Shown: one piece after another, positions 1-8,281 of the stretch
Layout of the letters: the number at the start of each line of letters is the position of its first letter
How positions within the stretch are numbered: the first letter of the stretch is position 1
DNA from: Phycisphaeraceae bacterium
GTDB lineage: Bacteria; Planctomycetota; Phycisphaerae; Phycisphaerales; UBA1924
Reading direction: 5' to 3'
Length of the DNA: 64,000 nucleotides
NCBI GenBank assembly: GCA_019636565.1
Contig: JAHBXG010000011.1
Span: forward strand, 1-64,000
The notes under the pieces: model-generated
What the model saw: only the letters and a program-made list of their open reading frames with translations
What the model was told of the DNA's origin: nothing
The model's database searches: none
Position numbers and translations under genes: made by a program

Positions 1-590
1 GCAATCCCCTCCGGGCTTCTCGGAAGCGATTTGTAGATGGCGTGAAGCTTGTCGAATGCATCGCTGTTGCCGTAAAAAGTTTCGCCTGTTGTAATCTTGA
101 CGACAGCGCGATGCGCGCCAGGTCCGATGAGTTGCCGAGTATCCATCCCGCGCGCGTAGAAACGTGGGACCTGTCCCCGTTTCAACTTCACCGGCATCGT
201 CGCATTCGGTTGCGTATCCCAAGTGATCGGCGCAACTGCCGAATCCTTCGAGTTCATAACGCTTATTCCAATTTGTACGGAATCAACATAAACCGGAAAC
301 AAGCTCTTATTGACGACATCGATGACGGGAAAAAAGTTGGCCCGGAAGTCGGCGGTGTTTGTCGTCATCAGCAGGTTGCCGGGAAGAATTTCGCCAAGCA
401 GCGCTTTGACTTGAACCACTGGTTCATCTTCGTGAGCGCGCCGCCGAGCGTCGAGCCAAGCCATCACAAGAGAAAATGCTGCGCCAAAAACACCCGTTAC
501 CGCGCCGACGATTGCGATTGTCAGAGTAAGTCCGCGCTCATGGTCGAAAAACCAGTCTGCGAAGCTTGTCGTAGTTTGCGGATCGGCCAT
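1..590 (-). CDS. Partial hypothetical membrane protein, cut by left edge
   Basis: The reverse strand stays open from an ATG preceded by a GGGGG ribosome-binding site to the window edge, so the C-terminus is missing. About 196 residues are visible. A single hydrophobic segment (LTLTIAIVGAVTGVFGAAFS, roughly residues 21-44) follows a short polar N-terminus, then a basic stop-transfer (DARRRA) and a soluble part that looks mostly beta-stranded. I recognise no domain. Base composition is visibly more AT-rich than the genes to the right, and it lies beyond a damaged tRNA, so it may belong to an acquired segment. Confidence 0.6.
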   Translation of the reverse strand, partial: MADPQTTTSFADWFFDHERGLTLTIAIVGAVTGVFGAAFSLVMAWLDARRRAHEDEPVVQVKALLGEILPGNLLMTTNTADFRANFFPVIDVVNKSLFPVYVDSVQIGISVMNSKDSAVAPITWDTQPNATMPVKLKRGQVPRFYARGMDTRQLIGPGAHRAVVKITTGETFYGNSDAFDKLHAIYKSLPRSPEGI

Positions 591-673
591 CGGTTCCCCC
601 TTGTTTTCGCAGTTTAGCTGTTGGGCCAGCAAAAACCGAACGCTGCAACAGCCAGAGTCTTAATCGTTGCCAA

Positions 674-849
674 CATCGCTCTACCTCTTGACTGCAAAAG
701 CAGCAGCGATTAACGTGGGTTTCCTTCGCTTGTCCAGTTTGCTAGTTGCAAGCTGGACAAACGGCAGGAACGAAAGGAACCAGTTTTTCCAAGTGAAAAG
801 TGCGACCTGAGCTTTCAACCCGTGCCGGTTACGAAAGCATCGCTCTACC
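674..849. repeat. Direct 12-mer CATCGCTCTACC, copies at 674-685 and 838-849
   Basis: The 12-mer occurs exactly twice. The right copy is the D-arm/anticodon-arm part of the tRNA-like sequence. The left copy sits in AT-richer DNA 164 bp away and is followed by a similar but diverged string. This could be a duplicated tRNA fragment of the kind left by site-specific integration, or chance. Confidence 0.4.
730..760. repeat. 13-bp inverted repeat (hairpin) in gene-free stretch 591-801
   Basis: TTGTCCAGTTTGC and GCAAGCTGGACAA pair over 13 bp (one G.U if read on the plus strand) around the 5-nt loop TAGTT. No T-run follows on either strand, so it is not a clear intrinsic terminator. It lies between the membrane protein and the tRNA-like sequence; an integrase or regulator site is possible. 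I see nothing else convincing in 591-801. Confidence 0.5.
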
Positions 850-865
850 GCTGAGCTAAGGTGGC
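802..865 (-). pseudogene. tRNA-Thr(CGU)-like 5' half with disrupted 3' half
   Basis: On the minus strand the 5' side is a canonical tRNA: acceptor GCCACCT, TA, D-stem GCTC/GAGC with loop AGCGGTA, then anticodon loop TTCGTAA (anticodon CGU, threonine). The 3' side fails. ATGCT cannot pair with the following CCGGC, the T-arm is reduced to GGGTTGAAAGCTC, and the acceptor partner AGGTCGC has one mismatch. The total is 64-65 nt instead of 72-76, with no CCA. It is either a tRNA broken by an insertion whose boundary falls in the anticodon loop, or a decayed copy. It is co-directional with hflX, 56 bp away. Confidence 0.5.
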
Positions 866-921
866 ACGCACGCCTCGCGGCGTCTTGGGTCTTCCCGACC
901 CGAACCGGCCCCAGTGCTGGA

Positions 922-2472
922 CTAGGAGGCGGAAGTATCGGCCTTCCCTCTCCCTTTTTCCACTTTCGAAGCCTTCTTCGTGGCCGATCGCGGCTTCCGG
1001 GCGGCATTTCCCGCCTTTGGCCCCTTCGGCGACTGCGATATCCACACCGGCTCGGTCGGACGCAGGTGCGGCGACACAGGCACCCACGGCTTGCCGCGGG
1101 AATCGCGGATCTCCATCCGCGGACGGCCGACCATCAGCCGTTCGAGTTGCTCGCGGCCGATTTTGGTCCGGATGGTCACAGTCCCGTCGGCGTATTCACG
1201 TCCGATCACGTCAGACTGATTCTCGATGATGGTGATGAGGCGACTCTCGCCCAGCGCAAGAGTGATCCGGAGTTCCTCGATTGAGCCCCGGGCCAGTTCA
1301 CGCACCCGATCCGCAAGTTCGGCCTGGCCGAGCTGCCGGTGGTGTGCCGCGCCGTCGGCCGACGGGAGGGCGCAGATCGGGATCGCGCCGGGAACCCGCT
1401 GCTGCCAAATCAGGACTTCGCGGTTGTCCCGAAGTCGATCGGCCTTGTTCAACAAAACGATCCGGCGGGGCGGTGTCCACGATGCGGACGATTCGTCGCG
1501 CGACTTTGCGACTTCTTTCAGCAGGTCGTCAAGCGTCTTGCAGACCGTGTCGTACTGGAGTTCCGCCGCAGGGTCCGAGACATCGAGCACGATGAGCAAG
1601 ACATCGGCGTGCGTCGCCTCCTCGAGTGTCGCGCGGAATGCCGCGATCAGGTTCGTCGGCAGATCGCGCACAAAGCCAACGGTATCCGATAGCATGACGG
1701 ACAGACCGCCGCCCAGGTCCCAATCACGTGTGCGGGTCATGAGCGTCGCGAACAACCGATTGTCGGCGTAGGCGCCGCCGGTCGTCAGCGTGTTGAAGAG
1801 AGTGCTCTTGCCCGCGTTGGTATACCCGACGATGCCGACCGTGAAATGTTCGGCCTTGCGGGCCTGCACTTCACGCCTCCGGCGTGCCTGGATGTCTCGG
1901 ATCTGTTTGGAGAGATCGTCGCGCCGGCGCTGAACAAGGCGGCGGTCGATTTCGAGCTGCTGTTCGCCCGGTCCACGCGTGCCGATCCCCCCGATGCCGC
2001 CGACACCCACGATGCGCTCAAGGTGCGACCACATGGCGCGAAGCCTGGGAAAGGTGTACTCGAGCTGCGCGAGTTCAACCTGCAACTGCGCCTCGGCGCT
2101 GGTGGCGCGTCCGGCGAAAATGTCGAGAATCAGCTCGGATCGATCGATCACTTTCTTACCGACGGCGCCCTCGATCTTGGCGATCTGCTTGGGAGAAAGG
2201 TCGTGGTCGAAGATCACCGTGGAGGCATTCATCTCCTCGCACAGGGTCTTTAACTCCTTCATCTTTCCCGCGCCCATGTAGGTGCCCGCGACGGGCTTGG
2301 GCAGGTTCTGTGTGAGTTCGGCCACCACGACGGCCCCGCCCTGCTCGGCGAGCGACCGGAGTTCACCAAAGGGGTCGGAATGATCGAAACGGGAGTCGGG
2401 CAGCCGGACGGCAGCAAGCACCGCGCGCTCCGAGCGCACCTGAATTCCTTCGCGTTCTGTTGGTTGTGGCAT
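922..2472 (-). CDS. hflX: Ribosome-associated GTPase HflX
   Basis: GTPase that binds the large ribosomal subunit and splits stalled or hibernating ribosomes in the cytoplasm. The 516-residue product has the HflX N-terminal domain (glycine-rich GVGGIGGIGTRGPGE near 157-170), then the G domain: P-loop GYTNAGKS at 216-223, G3 DTVGF at 263-267 and NKAD near 350. A Lys/Arg/Ser-rich tail of about 35 residues follows the core. I chose the ATG giving MPQPTEREG because it begins the conserved part; the frame stays open further upstream into the divergent protease gene. Nothing downstream except the tRNA remnant shares its strand. Confidence 0.93.
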   Translation of the reverse strand: MPQPTEREGIQVRSERAVLAAVRLPDSRFDHSDPFGELRSLAEQGGAVVVAELTQNLPKPVAGTYMGAGKMKELKTLCEEMNASTVIFDHDLSPKQIAKIEGAVGKKVIDRSELILDIFAGRATSAEAQLQVELAQLEYTFPRLRAMWSHLERIVGVGGIGGIGTRGPGEQQLEIDRRLVQRRRDDLSKQIRDIQARRRREVQARKAEHFTVGIVGYTNAGKSTLFNTLTTGGAYADNRLFATLMTRTRDWDLGGGLSVMLSDTVGFVRDLPTNLIAAFRATLEEATHADVLLIVLDVSDPAAELQYDTVCKTLDDLLKEVAKSRDESSASWTPPRRIVLLNKADRLRDNREVLIWQQRVPGAIPICALPSADGAAHHRQLGQAELADRVRELARGSIEELRITLALGESRLITIIENQSDVIGREYADGTVTIRTKIGREQLERLMVGRPRMEIRDSRGKPWVPVSPHLRPTEPVWISQSPKGPKAGNAARKPRSATKKASKVEKGRGKADTSAS

Positions 2473-2773
2473 ATGGGCTGAAAATCCGAAATGATCCTGA
2501 CGGGCGCGAACGGCCTCACCGTACGCGGGGCTCGCTCTATCCGGCGAAAAGTCGGAGTGCGGCCCGGAAATCAGCCGCGGCAGCCGCCATTGTGGCGGGC
2601 CGGGCCAAACATTCGATGGAACCGTCAGTTCTGGACCATTGCGCTCGAACCTCCACGCCTCGGGAGCGGAACATTCTATATGGGACAGCACGCTCCCGGT
2701 GCTTCCTACGATGATAGTTCGGCCGCGGATTGAAAGAAAGACGATGAGTTGGCGCCTCCAGAGGAGTCCTCGA
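2473..2773. other. Divergent intergenic region between hflX and S41 protease
   Basis: About 300 bp between divergent starts, expected to hold both promoters. The hflX frame stays open across it, but that translation resembles nothing and overlaps the protease start. I see no hairpin or clear sigma-70 box. Confidence 0.4.
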
Positions 2774-4507
2774 ATGAGCGCGAGCGGAAAGTGGTTTCGG
2801 GTGTCGTTGGTGGGTGTTCTGGGCCTTGCCGTCGCCGGCTCCACGCTGGCGCTGGCTCGCAAGCCGGCAGAACTCCAGTTCTTCGACCCGATCATCGACG
2901 TCAAGAGCACGCTGGGCGGTCTCTACGTCGAGAAACTGACCGATGAGCAGCTCAAAAAAATGCAGGACGGCGCGATCAACGGAATGGTCGAGGCGCTCGG
3001 TGATCCCTACACCATTTACGTTCCCGCCGACAAGGTACGCGAGTTCAACAAGGACCTGACGGGTGAATACGTCGGCATCGGCGCGTCGGTGAATACGCGC
3101 GACGGATGGCTGACGATCGTGAGCCCGCTGGAAGACTCCCCCGCGTACAAGGCCGGGATCATGGCGGACGATCGCATCATCGAAATCGAGGGAAAGACCA
3201 CCCAGGGCCTTGCCGTCGAAGAGTGCATCGACAAGCTGATCGGCGTCGCCGGCACCCCGGTGAACATCATCGTGGAGCGTAAAGGCGAGAAGATCCCGAT
3301 GACGCTTATCCGCGCCGCGATCAAGACGCGCAGCGTGAAGGGTGTCCACCGGCAGGCCGACAACGCCGAGAACTGGGATTTCACGATCGATCCGACGCGT
3401 CGGGTCGGCTACATCCGGCTGACGCAGTTCACGCCGGGGTGCGCCGAAGAGATACTCAACGCGCTCATCGCCGCGGGCATCAACGATCCCGATCCCGCGA
3501 AGCGTTTGCAGGGAATCATCCTGGATCTGCGCGACAACGGCGGCGGCGTGCTGGAAGAGGCCATTGCAATCGGCGATTTGTTCCTTCGAGAGGGCACCAT
3601 CGTGTCCACCCGTGGACGCAACTTCCCCGAGCGCATCGCCAAGGCGCAGGAAAAGGGCACGCTTCCCAACATCCCGCTCGTGCTGCTCATCAACGGCTCA
3701 TCCGCCAGCGCGAGCGAAGTGCTCGCCGGCGCGCTCGTCGAAAACAATCGCGCCATCGCGATCGGAACTCGCAGTTACGGCAAGGGCAGTGTGCAGAGTG
3801 TGCGCAAACTCCCCAACGGCAACGGAGCAGAACTCAAGGTCACCGAGCAGGGCTACTACCTGCCCTCGGGCCGGAGCATCACCCGCAAGGACACCAGCGC
3901 CGAGTGGGGCGTCGATCCGAGCAAGGGCTTCTTTGTCCCCATGGTGGACAAGGAGCTCATCGAGATGTACCGCGTGCGCCGCGAACTCGAAATCATCCGC
4001 AGCGCCGGAGGCCAGGCCGCCCAGAGTGAAGACTGGAGCAATCCGGAGTGGATCCTTTCGTTCTTGAAAGATCCGCAGCTCTCCGCAGCCGTCAAGGCCG
4101 TTCAGGTCAAGATCGATACCGGCGAATGGAAGCCCACCGGCAAGGAAGGCCTCGCCGGAACGCAGATCGCGTCGGATGAACTCAATCGCACCCGCAAACT
4201 GCAACAGCAGTTGACGCGCGAGCAGATCCGCGTCGAGAAGCGCATCGAAGCGCTCGAGACCGCGGCCGGCGATCTCGCCAAGGCCAAGCCCGGCGATCTC
4301 TGGCCGGAAGACGCCGAACTCGCCGGCGGCAAGATGCAAATCACCGACAAGGATGGCAAAGTGATCGCCACGCTCGAGATCACCGGCAACAACCTGCAAC
4401 GCTGGCTGCTCGATGCCGACGTCAAGAAGCCCGCGGAACCCGAAGCCGGAAAGCCGGTCGCGGCCAATCCCGCCTCGTCTTCGCCTGATGCACCGCAGAA
4501 CAAATAA
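2774..4507 (+). CDS. S41 family C-terminal processing protease (Ctp-like)
   Basis: Carboxy-terminal processing serine protease, likely anchored with its active part outside the cytoplasm. The start is the ATG 7 nt after GAGGAG; an ATG 30 nt upstream has a weaker site. Of 577 residues, 7-28 are a signal anchor (RVSLVGVLGLAVAGSTLALA), a PDZ domain spans about 98-183, and the S41 core follows. The core has DLRDNGGG (251-258), the catalytic Ser in SSASASE (about 309-315) and the catalytic Lys in YGKGSVQ (337). A long Glu/Lys-rich C-terminal extension includes a coiled-coil-prone stretch (about 450-500) and a Pro/Ala tail. The tsaD start follows after 15 bp, suggesting cotranscription. Confidence 0.92.
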   Translation: MSASGKWFRVSLVGVLGLAVAGSTLALARKPAELQFFDPIIDVKSTLGGLYVEKLTDEQLKKMQDGAINGMVEALGDPYTIYVPADKVREFNKDLTGEYVGIGASVNTRDGWLTIVSPLEDSPAYKAGIMADDRIIEIEGKTTQGLAVEECIDKLIGVAGTPVNIIVERKGEKIPMTLIRAAIKTRSVKGVHRQADNAENWDFTIDPTRRVGYIRLTQFTPGCAEEILNALIAAGINDPDPAKRLQGIILDLRDNGGGVLEEAIAIGDLFLREGTIVSTRGRNFPERIAKAQEKGTLPNIPLVLLINGSSASASEVLAGALVENNRAIAIGTRSYGKGSVQSVRKLPNGNGAELKVTEQGYYLPSGRSITRKDTSAEWGVDPSKGFFVPMVDKELIEMYRVRRELEIIRSAGGQAAQSEDWSNPEWILSFLKDPQLSAAVKAVQVKIDTGEWKPTGKEGLAGTQIASDELNRTRKLQQQLTREQIRVEKRIEALETAAGDLAKAKPGDLWPEDAELAGGKMQITDKDGKVIATLEITGNNLQRWLLDADVKKPAEPEAGKPVAANPASSSPDAPQNK

Positions 4508-4522
4508 GCGATGCTGTAGTCG

Positions 4523-5611
4523 ATGAACGTTCTGGGCATCGAAACCTCGTGCGATGAAACCGCCGCAGCGGTGGTTCGCGACGGCGTCGAGGTGCTCTCC
4601 AGCATCGTTTCCAGCCAGCACGACATCCACACCAAGTTCGGCGGCGTCGTACCCGAACTGGCCAGCCGCGCGCACTGCGAGAACATGCTGCCGGTGGTGG
4701 ACGGTGCTCTGCGCGCCGCCAGCCTCACGCCGGACGCGATCGACGCGATCGCAGTCGGGCACCGACCCGGCCTGATCGGCTCGCTTCTGGTTGGCGTTGC
4801 CGCGGCAAAGGCACTGGCGTGGTCGCTCGGCAAACCTCTGATCGGTGTCGATCACGTCCACGCGCACCTCTACGCAGGGCTGCTGTCCGATGCAAAGCAC
4901 GCGGCTGCCTCAGATGCTGACGTATTCCCCGCCGTCGGACTGGTCGTCAGCGGCGGGCACACATCCATCTACGGGCTGTCGTCATGGCTTGATCCGAAGC
5001 GGCTGGGCGCGACGATCGACGACGCCCTGGGCGAGGCGTACGACAAAGTCGCGACGATTCTGGGCCTCCCCTATCCCGGCGGGCCCAACCTGGATCGGCT
5101 GGCCCAGACACCGGGCGCGGATGAGCGCGTGGCCGATCTGCCCATCAGCCGCCTGTCGCCCACGTCGCTCGATTTCTCGTTTTCCGGCCTGAAGACGGCG
5201 ATGCTGTACGAAGTTCGAGGCGTTCCCGACCATCCGGCTCATCACCGCCCGGAATCTCGTTACGTACCTCCCCCACCTCTGACAGATGAGCGCCGGCGCG
5301 ATCTCGCCGCGACTTTTCAGCGTGCCGCCACCAAGACCATCACGCTGAAACTCGAGCGGGCGCTCTCGCAGATGCGAGATGCCGGGACCAAACCGGTTTC
5401 GCTGCTCACCGGCGGAGGCGTCACGGCGAATTCGCGATTGCGCCGGGAACTGGAAGGCTTCGCCGCCGCGAGTGACCTGCGACTGTTTCTCCCGGAACTG
5501 AAGTACTGCGTGGACAACGCCGCGATGATCGCAGGCCTTGCATATCACCACTATCTCGCCGGACGCGTGAGCGATCTCTCCCTCGAACCGGTCCCCACCA
5601 CGGCCTGCTGA
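4523..5611 (+). CDS. tsaD: tRNA N6-adenosine threonylcarbamoyltransferase TsaD
   Basis: Transfers the threonylcarbamoyl group to A37 of ANN-decoding tRNAs, with TsaB and TsaE as partners. The N-terminal ATPase-fold signature is MNVLGIETSCDETAAAVV, the metal-binding HxxxH-type site is DHVHAHLYAG, the nucleotide-binding loops VVSGGHT and PYPGGPNLD are present, and the late motif is LLTGGGVTANSRLR. At 362 residues it is slightly long because of an insertion rich in Pro/His (about residues 235-255). Its stop codon overlaps the next start by one base, so it is translationally coupled to the release-factor-like protein. Confidence 0.95.
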   Translation: MNVLGIETSCDETAAAVVRDGVEVLSSIVSSQHDIHTKFGGVVPELASRAHCENMLPVVDGALRAASLTPDAIDAIAVGHRPGLIGSLLVGVAAAKALAWSLGKPLIGVDHVHAHLYAGLLSDAKHAAASDADVFPAVGLVVSGGHTSIYGLSSWLDPKRLGATIDDALGEAYDKVATILGLPYPGGPNLDRLAQTPGADERVADLPISRLSPTSLDFSFSGLKTAMLYEVRGVPDHPAHHRPESRYVPPPPLTDERRRDLAATFQRAATKTITLKLERALSQMRDAGTKPVSLLTGGGVTANSRLRRELEGFAAASDLRLFLPELKYCVDNAAMIAGLAYHHYLAGRVSDLSLEPVPTTAC

Positions 5612-6186
5612 TGCACGAACTTGGACCCAAGTCGCCGCAAGGAGAAGCGTCGCACCCGAACGCCCGCGGCAGCGCTCACCCGGCGGCGCTTTCGGAATCG
5701 GAACTGCTCAAGCACATCACCGTCTCCCGGGGCCGTGCCGGTGGCCCGGGCGGACAGAATCGGAACAAAGTGGAGACCAAGATCACGCTGCTCCACGAAC
5801 CGACCGGCCTCGAGGCACACGCTTCGGAACGTCGCAGCGCCGAGGAAAACCGCAAGGTGGCCATGCGTCGGCTGCGGCTGGTGCTGGCAACTCAAATCCG
5901 GCTCGTTCCGGTCGCGCGCGACGCCTTTGGAGACGTGACCAGCGACCTCTGGCGTTCACGATGCAAGGGCGGACGGATCGTCTGCAGCCCCGATCACGCC
6001 GACTTCCCGTCGCTCCTCGCCGAAGCGCTCGACGTGATCGAAATCAGCGGAAACGATCCCAAAAAAGCCGCGCTGCGCCTCTCGTGCTCGGCGAGCCAGT
6101 TGATCAAGTTTGTGAAGGATCATCCGCCCGCCTTCGAAGCGTGGAATCGCAGCCGCGACAGCCTTGGCCTGCATCCGCTCAAGTGA
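5611..6186 (+). CDS. Class I release-factor-like protein (GGQ domain)
   Basis: A 191-residue protein carrying only the peptidyl-tRNA hydrolysis domain of class I release factors. The catalytic GGQ sits in GGPGGQNRNKVETK (about 46-59), followed by the basic helix region ERRSAEENRKVAMRRLR. The codon-recognition domain is absent, as in ArfB/Pth4-type rescue factors, but the C-terminus (SASQLIKFVKD...GLHPLK) is a folded extension rather than the short basic ArfB tail. Rescue of stalled ribosomes is the likely role by family; the exact subfamily is uncertain. It is coupled to tsaD. Confidence 0.8.
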   Translation: MHELGPKSPQGEASHPNARGSAHPAALSESELLKHITVSRGRAGGPGGQNRNKVETKITLLHEPTGLEAHASERRSAEENRKVAMRRLRLVLATQIRLVPVARDAFGDVTSDLWRSRCKGGRIVCSPDHADFPSLLAEALDVIEISGNDPKKAALRLSCSASQLIKFVKDHPPAFEAWNRSRDSLGLHPLK

Positions 6187-6206
6187 CCTTGTCGCAGGGA
6201 ATCCAA

Positions 6207-6233
6207 ACAAAAAGCCCCGCTCGATGCGGGGCT
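6207..6233 (-). terminator. Rho-independent terminator of the cobalamin-domain gene
   Basis: AGCCCCGC and GCGGGGCT pair over 8 bp around the loop TCGAT. On the minus strand the stem is followed by TTTTTGTTTGG, so it terminates the leftward gene. On the plus strand no T-run follows. Confidence 0.85.
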
Positions 6234-6264
6234 GGAAAGAGCAATCAATTTGGTTGACGGTCGC

Positions 6265-7008
6265 CTACGCCGCGCGACGCTTCTTCATCGCCGCGCGAGC
6301 CTCCGCGCGGGCCAGGAGCGCTCGTGTCGCCTCCCGCTGCTCGACCTCTGCTCGCTTGGCCAGAAAGGTCTCGGGGTTGATGAGCAACTGCACGAGATCA
6401 AGCGGGCTGCCCGCGTGCATCTTCGCGCCGATCTCATCAGCCAGTCCTTCCGCTCTGTTGAACACGCCCCCGCCCACCGCGATCTGAGTCTTCTTGCACG
6501 CCGCGATCTCGCGGAGCTGATCCACCAACTGACGGATGCCCGGCAGGTCGGCCGCGGCCGAGCAGAACATGACCAGGTAACTCGGCTGGGTTTCCTGAAC
6601 GTGCGACAGGATCTCGTCGGACGGGATGCCGCCGCCTCCGAAGGTAACCCGGAATCCGCTGGCCTCCAGCATGTCCACCGCGATCTGGGCGCCCAGCTCT
6701 TCACCTTCGGCCGTGCCGCAGCACGCAAAGACCGTCTGGCCGTTGGACGGTTGACGCTTGAGGCGTCCCGCGGTCTGATCGATCAGCACGCGGAGCATGC
6801 GGGTGGAGAAGTGATACCCGATCCGGCCCAATTGGTCGGCCCGGTGCATCTTCTCGATGAGTTCGTGCGTCGGCCAGAAGAGATTGGTGAGAACCAGCGC
6901 GGGTTCCGCGCCGCTCTTGGAAGCCTCTTCGACAATCGATCGGCACGCGCCGCGATCGCCGTTGACCAATGCCTCAAACAAACGCTCCACAAGAATTTCC
7001 TGAGCCAT
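6265..7008 (-). CDS. Cobalamin-binding-domain protein without the axial histidine
   Basis: A 247-residue two-domain protein. The N-terminal helical part (FWPTHELIEKMHRADQLGRI, about 50-70) resembles the B12-binding helical domain of CarH and methionine synthase. The C-terminal half is the Rossmann-like B12 domain with FGGGGIPSDEI and VGGGVFN loops. The usual DxHxxG/ExHxLG motif reads EGEELG, so the histidine that would ligate cobalt is Glu. There is no DNA-binding domain at the N-terminus. The start is the ATG with GGAG 9 nt upstream; a second ATG three codons earlier overlaps that site. It may bind a corrinoid differently or have lost binding. Confidence 0.75.
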   Translation of the reverse strand: MAQEILVERLFEALVNGDRGACRSIVEEASKSGAEPALVLTNLFWPTHELIEKMHRADQLGRIGYHFSTRMLRVLIDQTAGRLKRQPSNGQTVFACCGTAEGEELGAQIAVDMLEASGFRVTFGGGGIPSDEILSHVQETQPSYLVMFCSAAADLPGIRQLVDQLREIAACKKTQIAVGGGVFNRAEGLADEIGAKMHAGSPLDLVQLLINPETFLAKRAEVEQREATRALLARAEARAAMKKRRAA

Positions 7009-7204
7009 GAAATGCATCTCCGCCGGGGGGGCTGGGAGCGCGAAGGTTCGCGATCCCGGGATTCCGTCGCGGCCATCCAGGCGGCGTCGGTGGTGTTTTC
7101 GAATCCCGCGGGTCCCCGGCGGGCGAACGAGCCATCTCGTCCGGCTTGCAGTCATCGAGCCCAGCCAATTCAACACGTGAAGTTTGCGTGGGCTAAGAAA
7201 ATAG

Positions 7205-7231
7205 GTCCTATAAGTCATTAAAGTCCTATAA
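7205..7231. promoter_or_regulatory. Direct repeat GTCCTATAA x2, 18-nt period
   Basis: GTCCTATAA occurs at 7205-7213 and 7223-7231, in a locally AT-rich patch of otherwise GC-rich intergenic DNA (7009-7356). The period is close to two helical turns, as expected for an operator bound by a dimer or tandem protein. The first copy lies inside a near-palindrome ATAGG-T-CCTAT. The patch is about 200 bp upstream of the cobalamin-domain gene and just behind ubiE. Nothing else stands out in this gap. Confidence 0.4.
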
Positions 7232-7356
7232 TACTGGTGACGAGACACGCTGGGCGCGGAAAATCGCCCCATTCCCATACGTCCGAGAACTATTCGGCGC
7301 AAAAAAAGCGTGCGCGGCACAGATGAAAAACCAGCACAAATCACCCAATTTGCCGG

Positions 7357-8151
7357 TCAAACCCGCGCAGCGGAGTAGCAAATGCAGATTCCAAACGTCA
7401 AAGCCCGCGAATTCACGCGTGCAAAACCCGCCCCGGTGATCGCTTTTTCCATCTGGTCACGCCTCAGAAACGTCCCAACGCTCTTGGGGAGGTAGCGATA
7501 CGCCCCGGAGCGGTCGCGTGCAATGAGCGAAGCGGTGCGGGGCATGACCCACCCGCAGTAGAAATCGTTCAATTGCTTCATGGGGAACCACCCCGGGCGG
7601 TCGAACTCGAGCACCACCAGTCTGCCACCGGGCTTCAGGACGCGCCGAAACTCGGCCAAAGCCTTGGCCGGCTCGGCCACGTTGCGGATCCCAAACGCGA
7701 TCGACAACGCGTCAAAGCTCTCGTTTTCAAAGGGAAGCGCCATCGCATCGCCCTCGATATACGAGACTTTCGCCGCCTGCTCCTCGGTGAGATTCTGCGG
7801 ACGCTTCGTGCGTGCCACATCCAGCATCGCACGCGTGAAATCAAGGCCAATGACTTCCACGGCGCCGGTGCGGGCAAACCACTCGGTCAGGTCGCCTGTG
7901 CCGCAGGCCACATCCAGCACCCGGTCGCCCGGCTTGATTCCCGCGGCCGCAACCGCATGTCTCCTCCAAGCCTGATCCCGACCAAACGAGTGGAGCCGGT
8001 TGTTGAGGTCGTACGAGCCGGCGATCGCCCCGAACATGCGACGGACTTTTCCTGCCTTTTCAGAGTTCTGGTGTGGATTGACGGCGAGTTCACGCTCGTT
8101 CCAGGCAGAGACTTCGGTTCGGGCCGACGGGATGGAAGTTTGATGAGTCAT
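7357..8151 (-). CDS. ubiE: Menaquinone/ubiquinone C-methyltransferase UbiE/MenG
   Basis: SAM-dependent C-methyltransferase of quinone biosynthesis. The 264-residue product has the UbiE opening YDLNNRLHSFGRDQAWRR (about 46-63), the SAM motif I VLDVACGTGDLTEWF, and the conserved ALSIAFGIRNV and VLKPGGRLVVLEF blocks. The C-terminal LTFGICICYSAA corresponds to the usual LTGGI end. Because mqnE (futalosine pathway) is in the same window, the substrate is probably demethylmenaquinone. The N-terminus carries about 25 extra residues before the core. Confidence 0.92.
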   Translation of the reverse strand: MTHQTSIPSARTEVSAWNERELAVNPHQNSEKAGKVRRMFGAIAGSYDLNNRLHSFGRDQAWRRHAVAAAGIKPGDRVLDVACGTGDLTEWFARTGAVEVIGLDFTRAMLDVARTKRPQNLTEEQAAKVSYIEGDAMALPFENESFDALSIAFGIRNVAEPAKALAEFRRVLKPGGRLVVLEFDRPGWFPMKQLNDFYCGWVMPRTASLIARDRSGAYRYLPKSVGTFLRRDQMEKAITGAGFARVNSRALTFGICICYSAARV

Positions 8152-8281
8152 AATTCAGGCGTATTTCAGGCCAGCGGGCCATGCGCATCGTATTTCTGCA
8201 CGAGCCGCCCGAGGCGGGCTTGTTGTCAAGAATGTGATTCGCTCGCTGAAGCATTCTGCTCAACCGTTCGAGGAGATTCAC

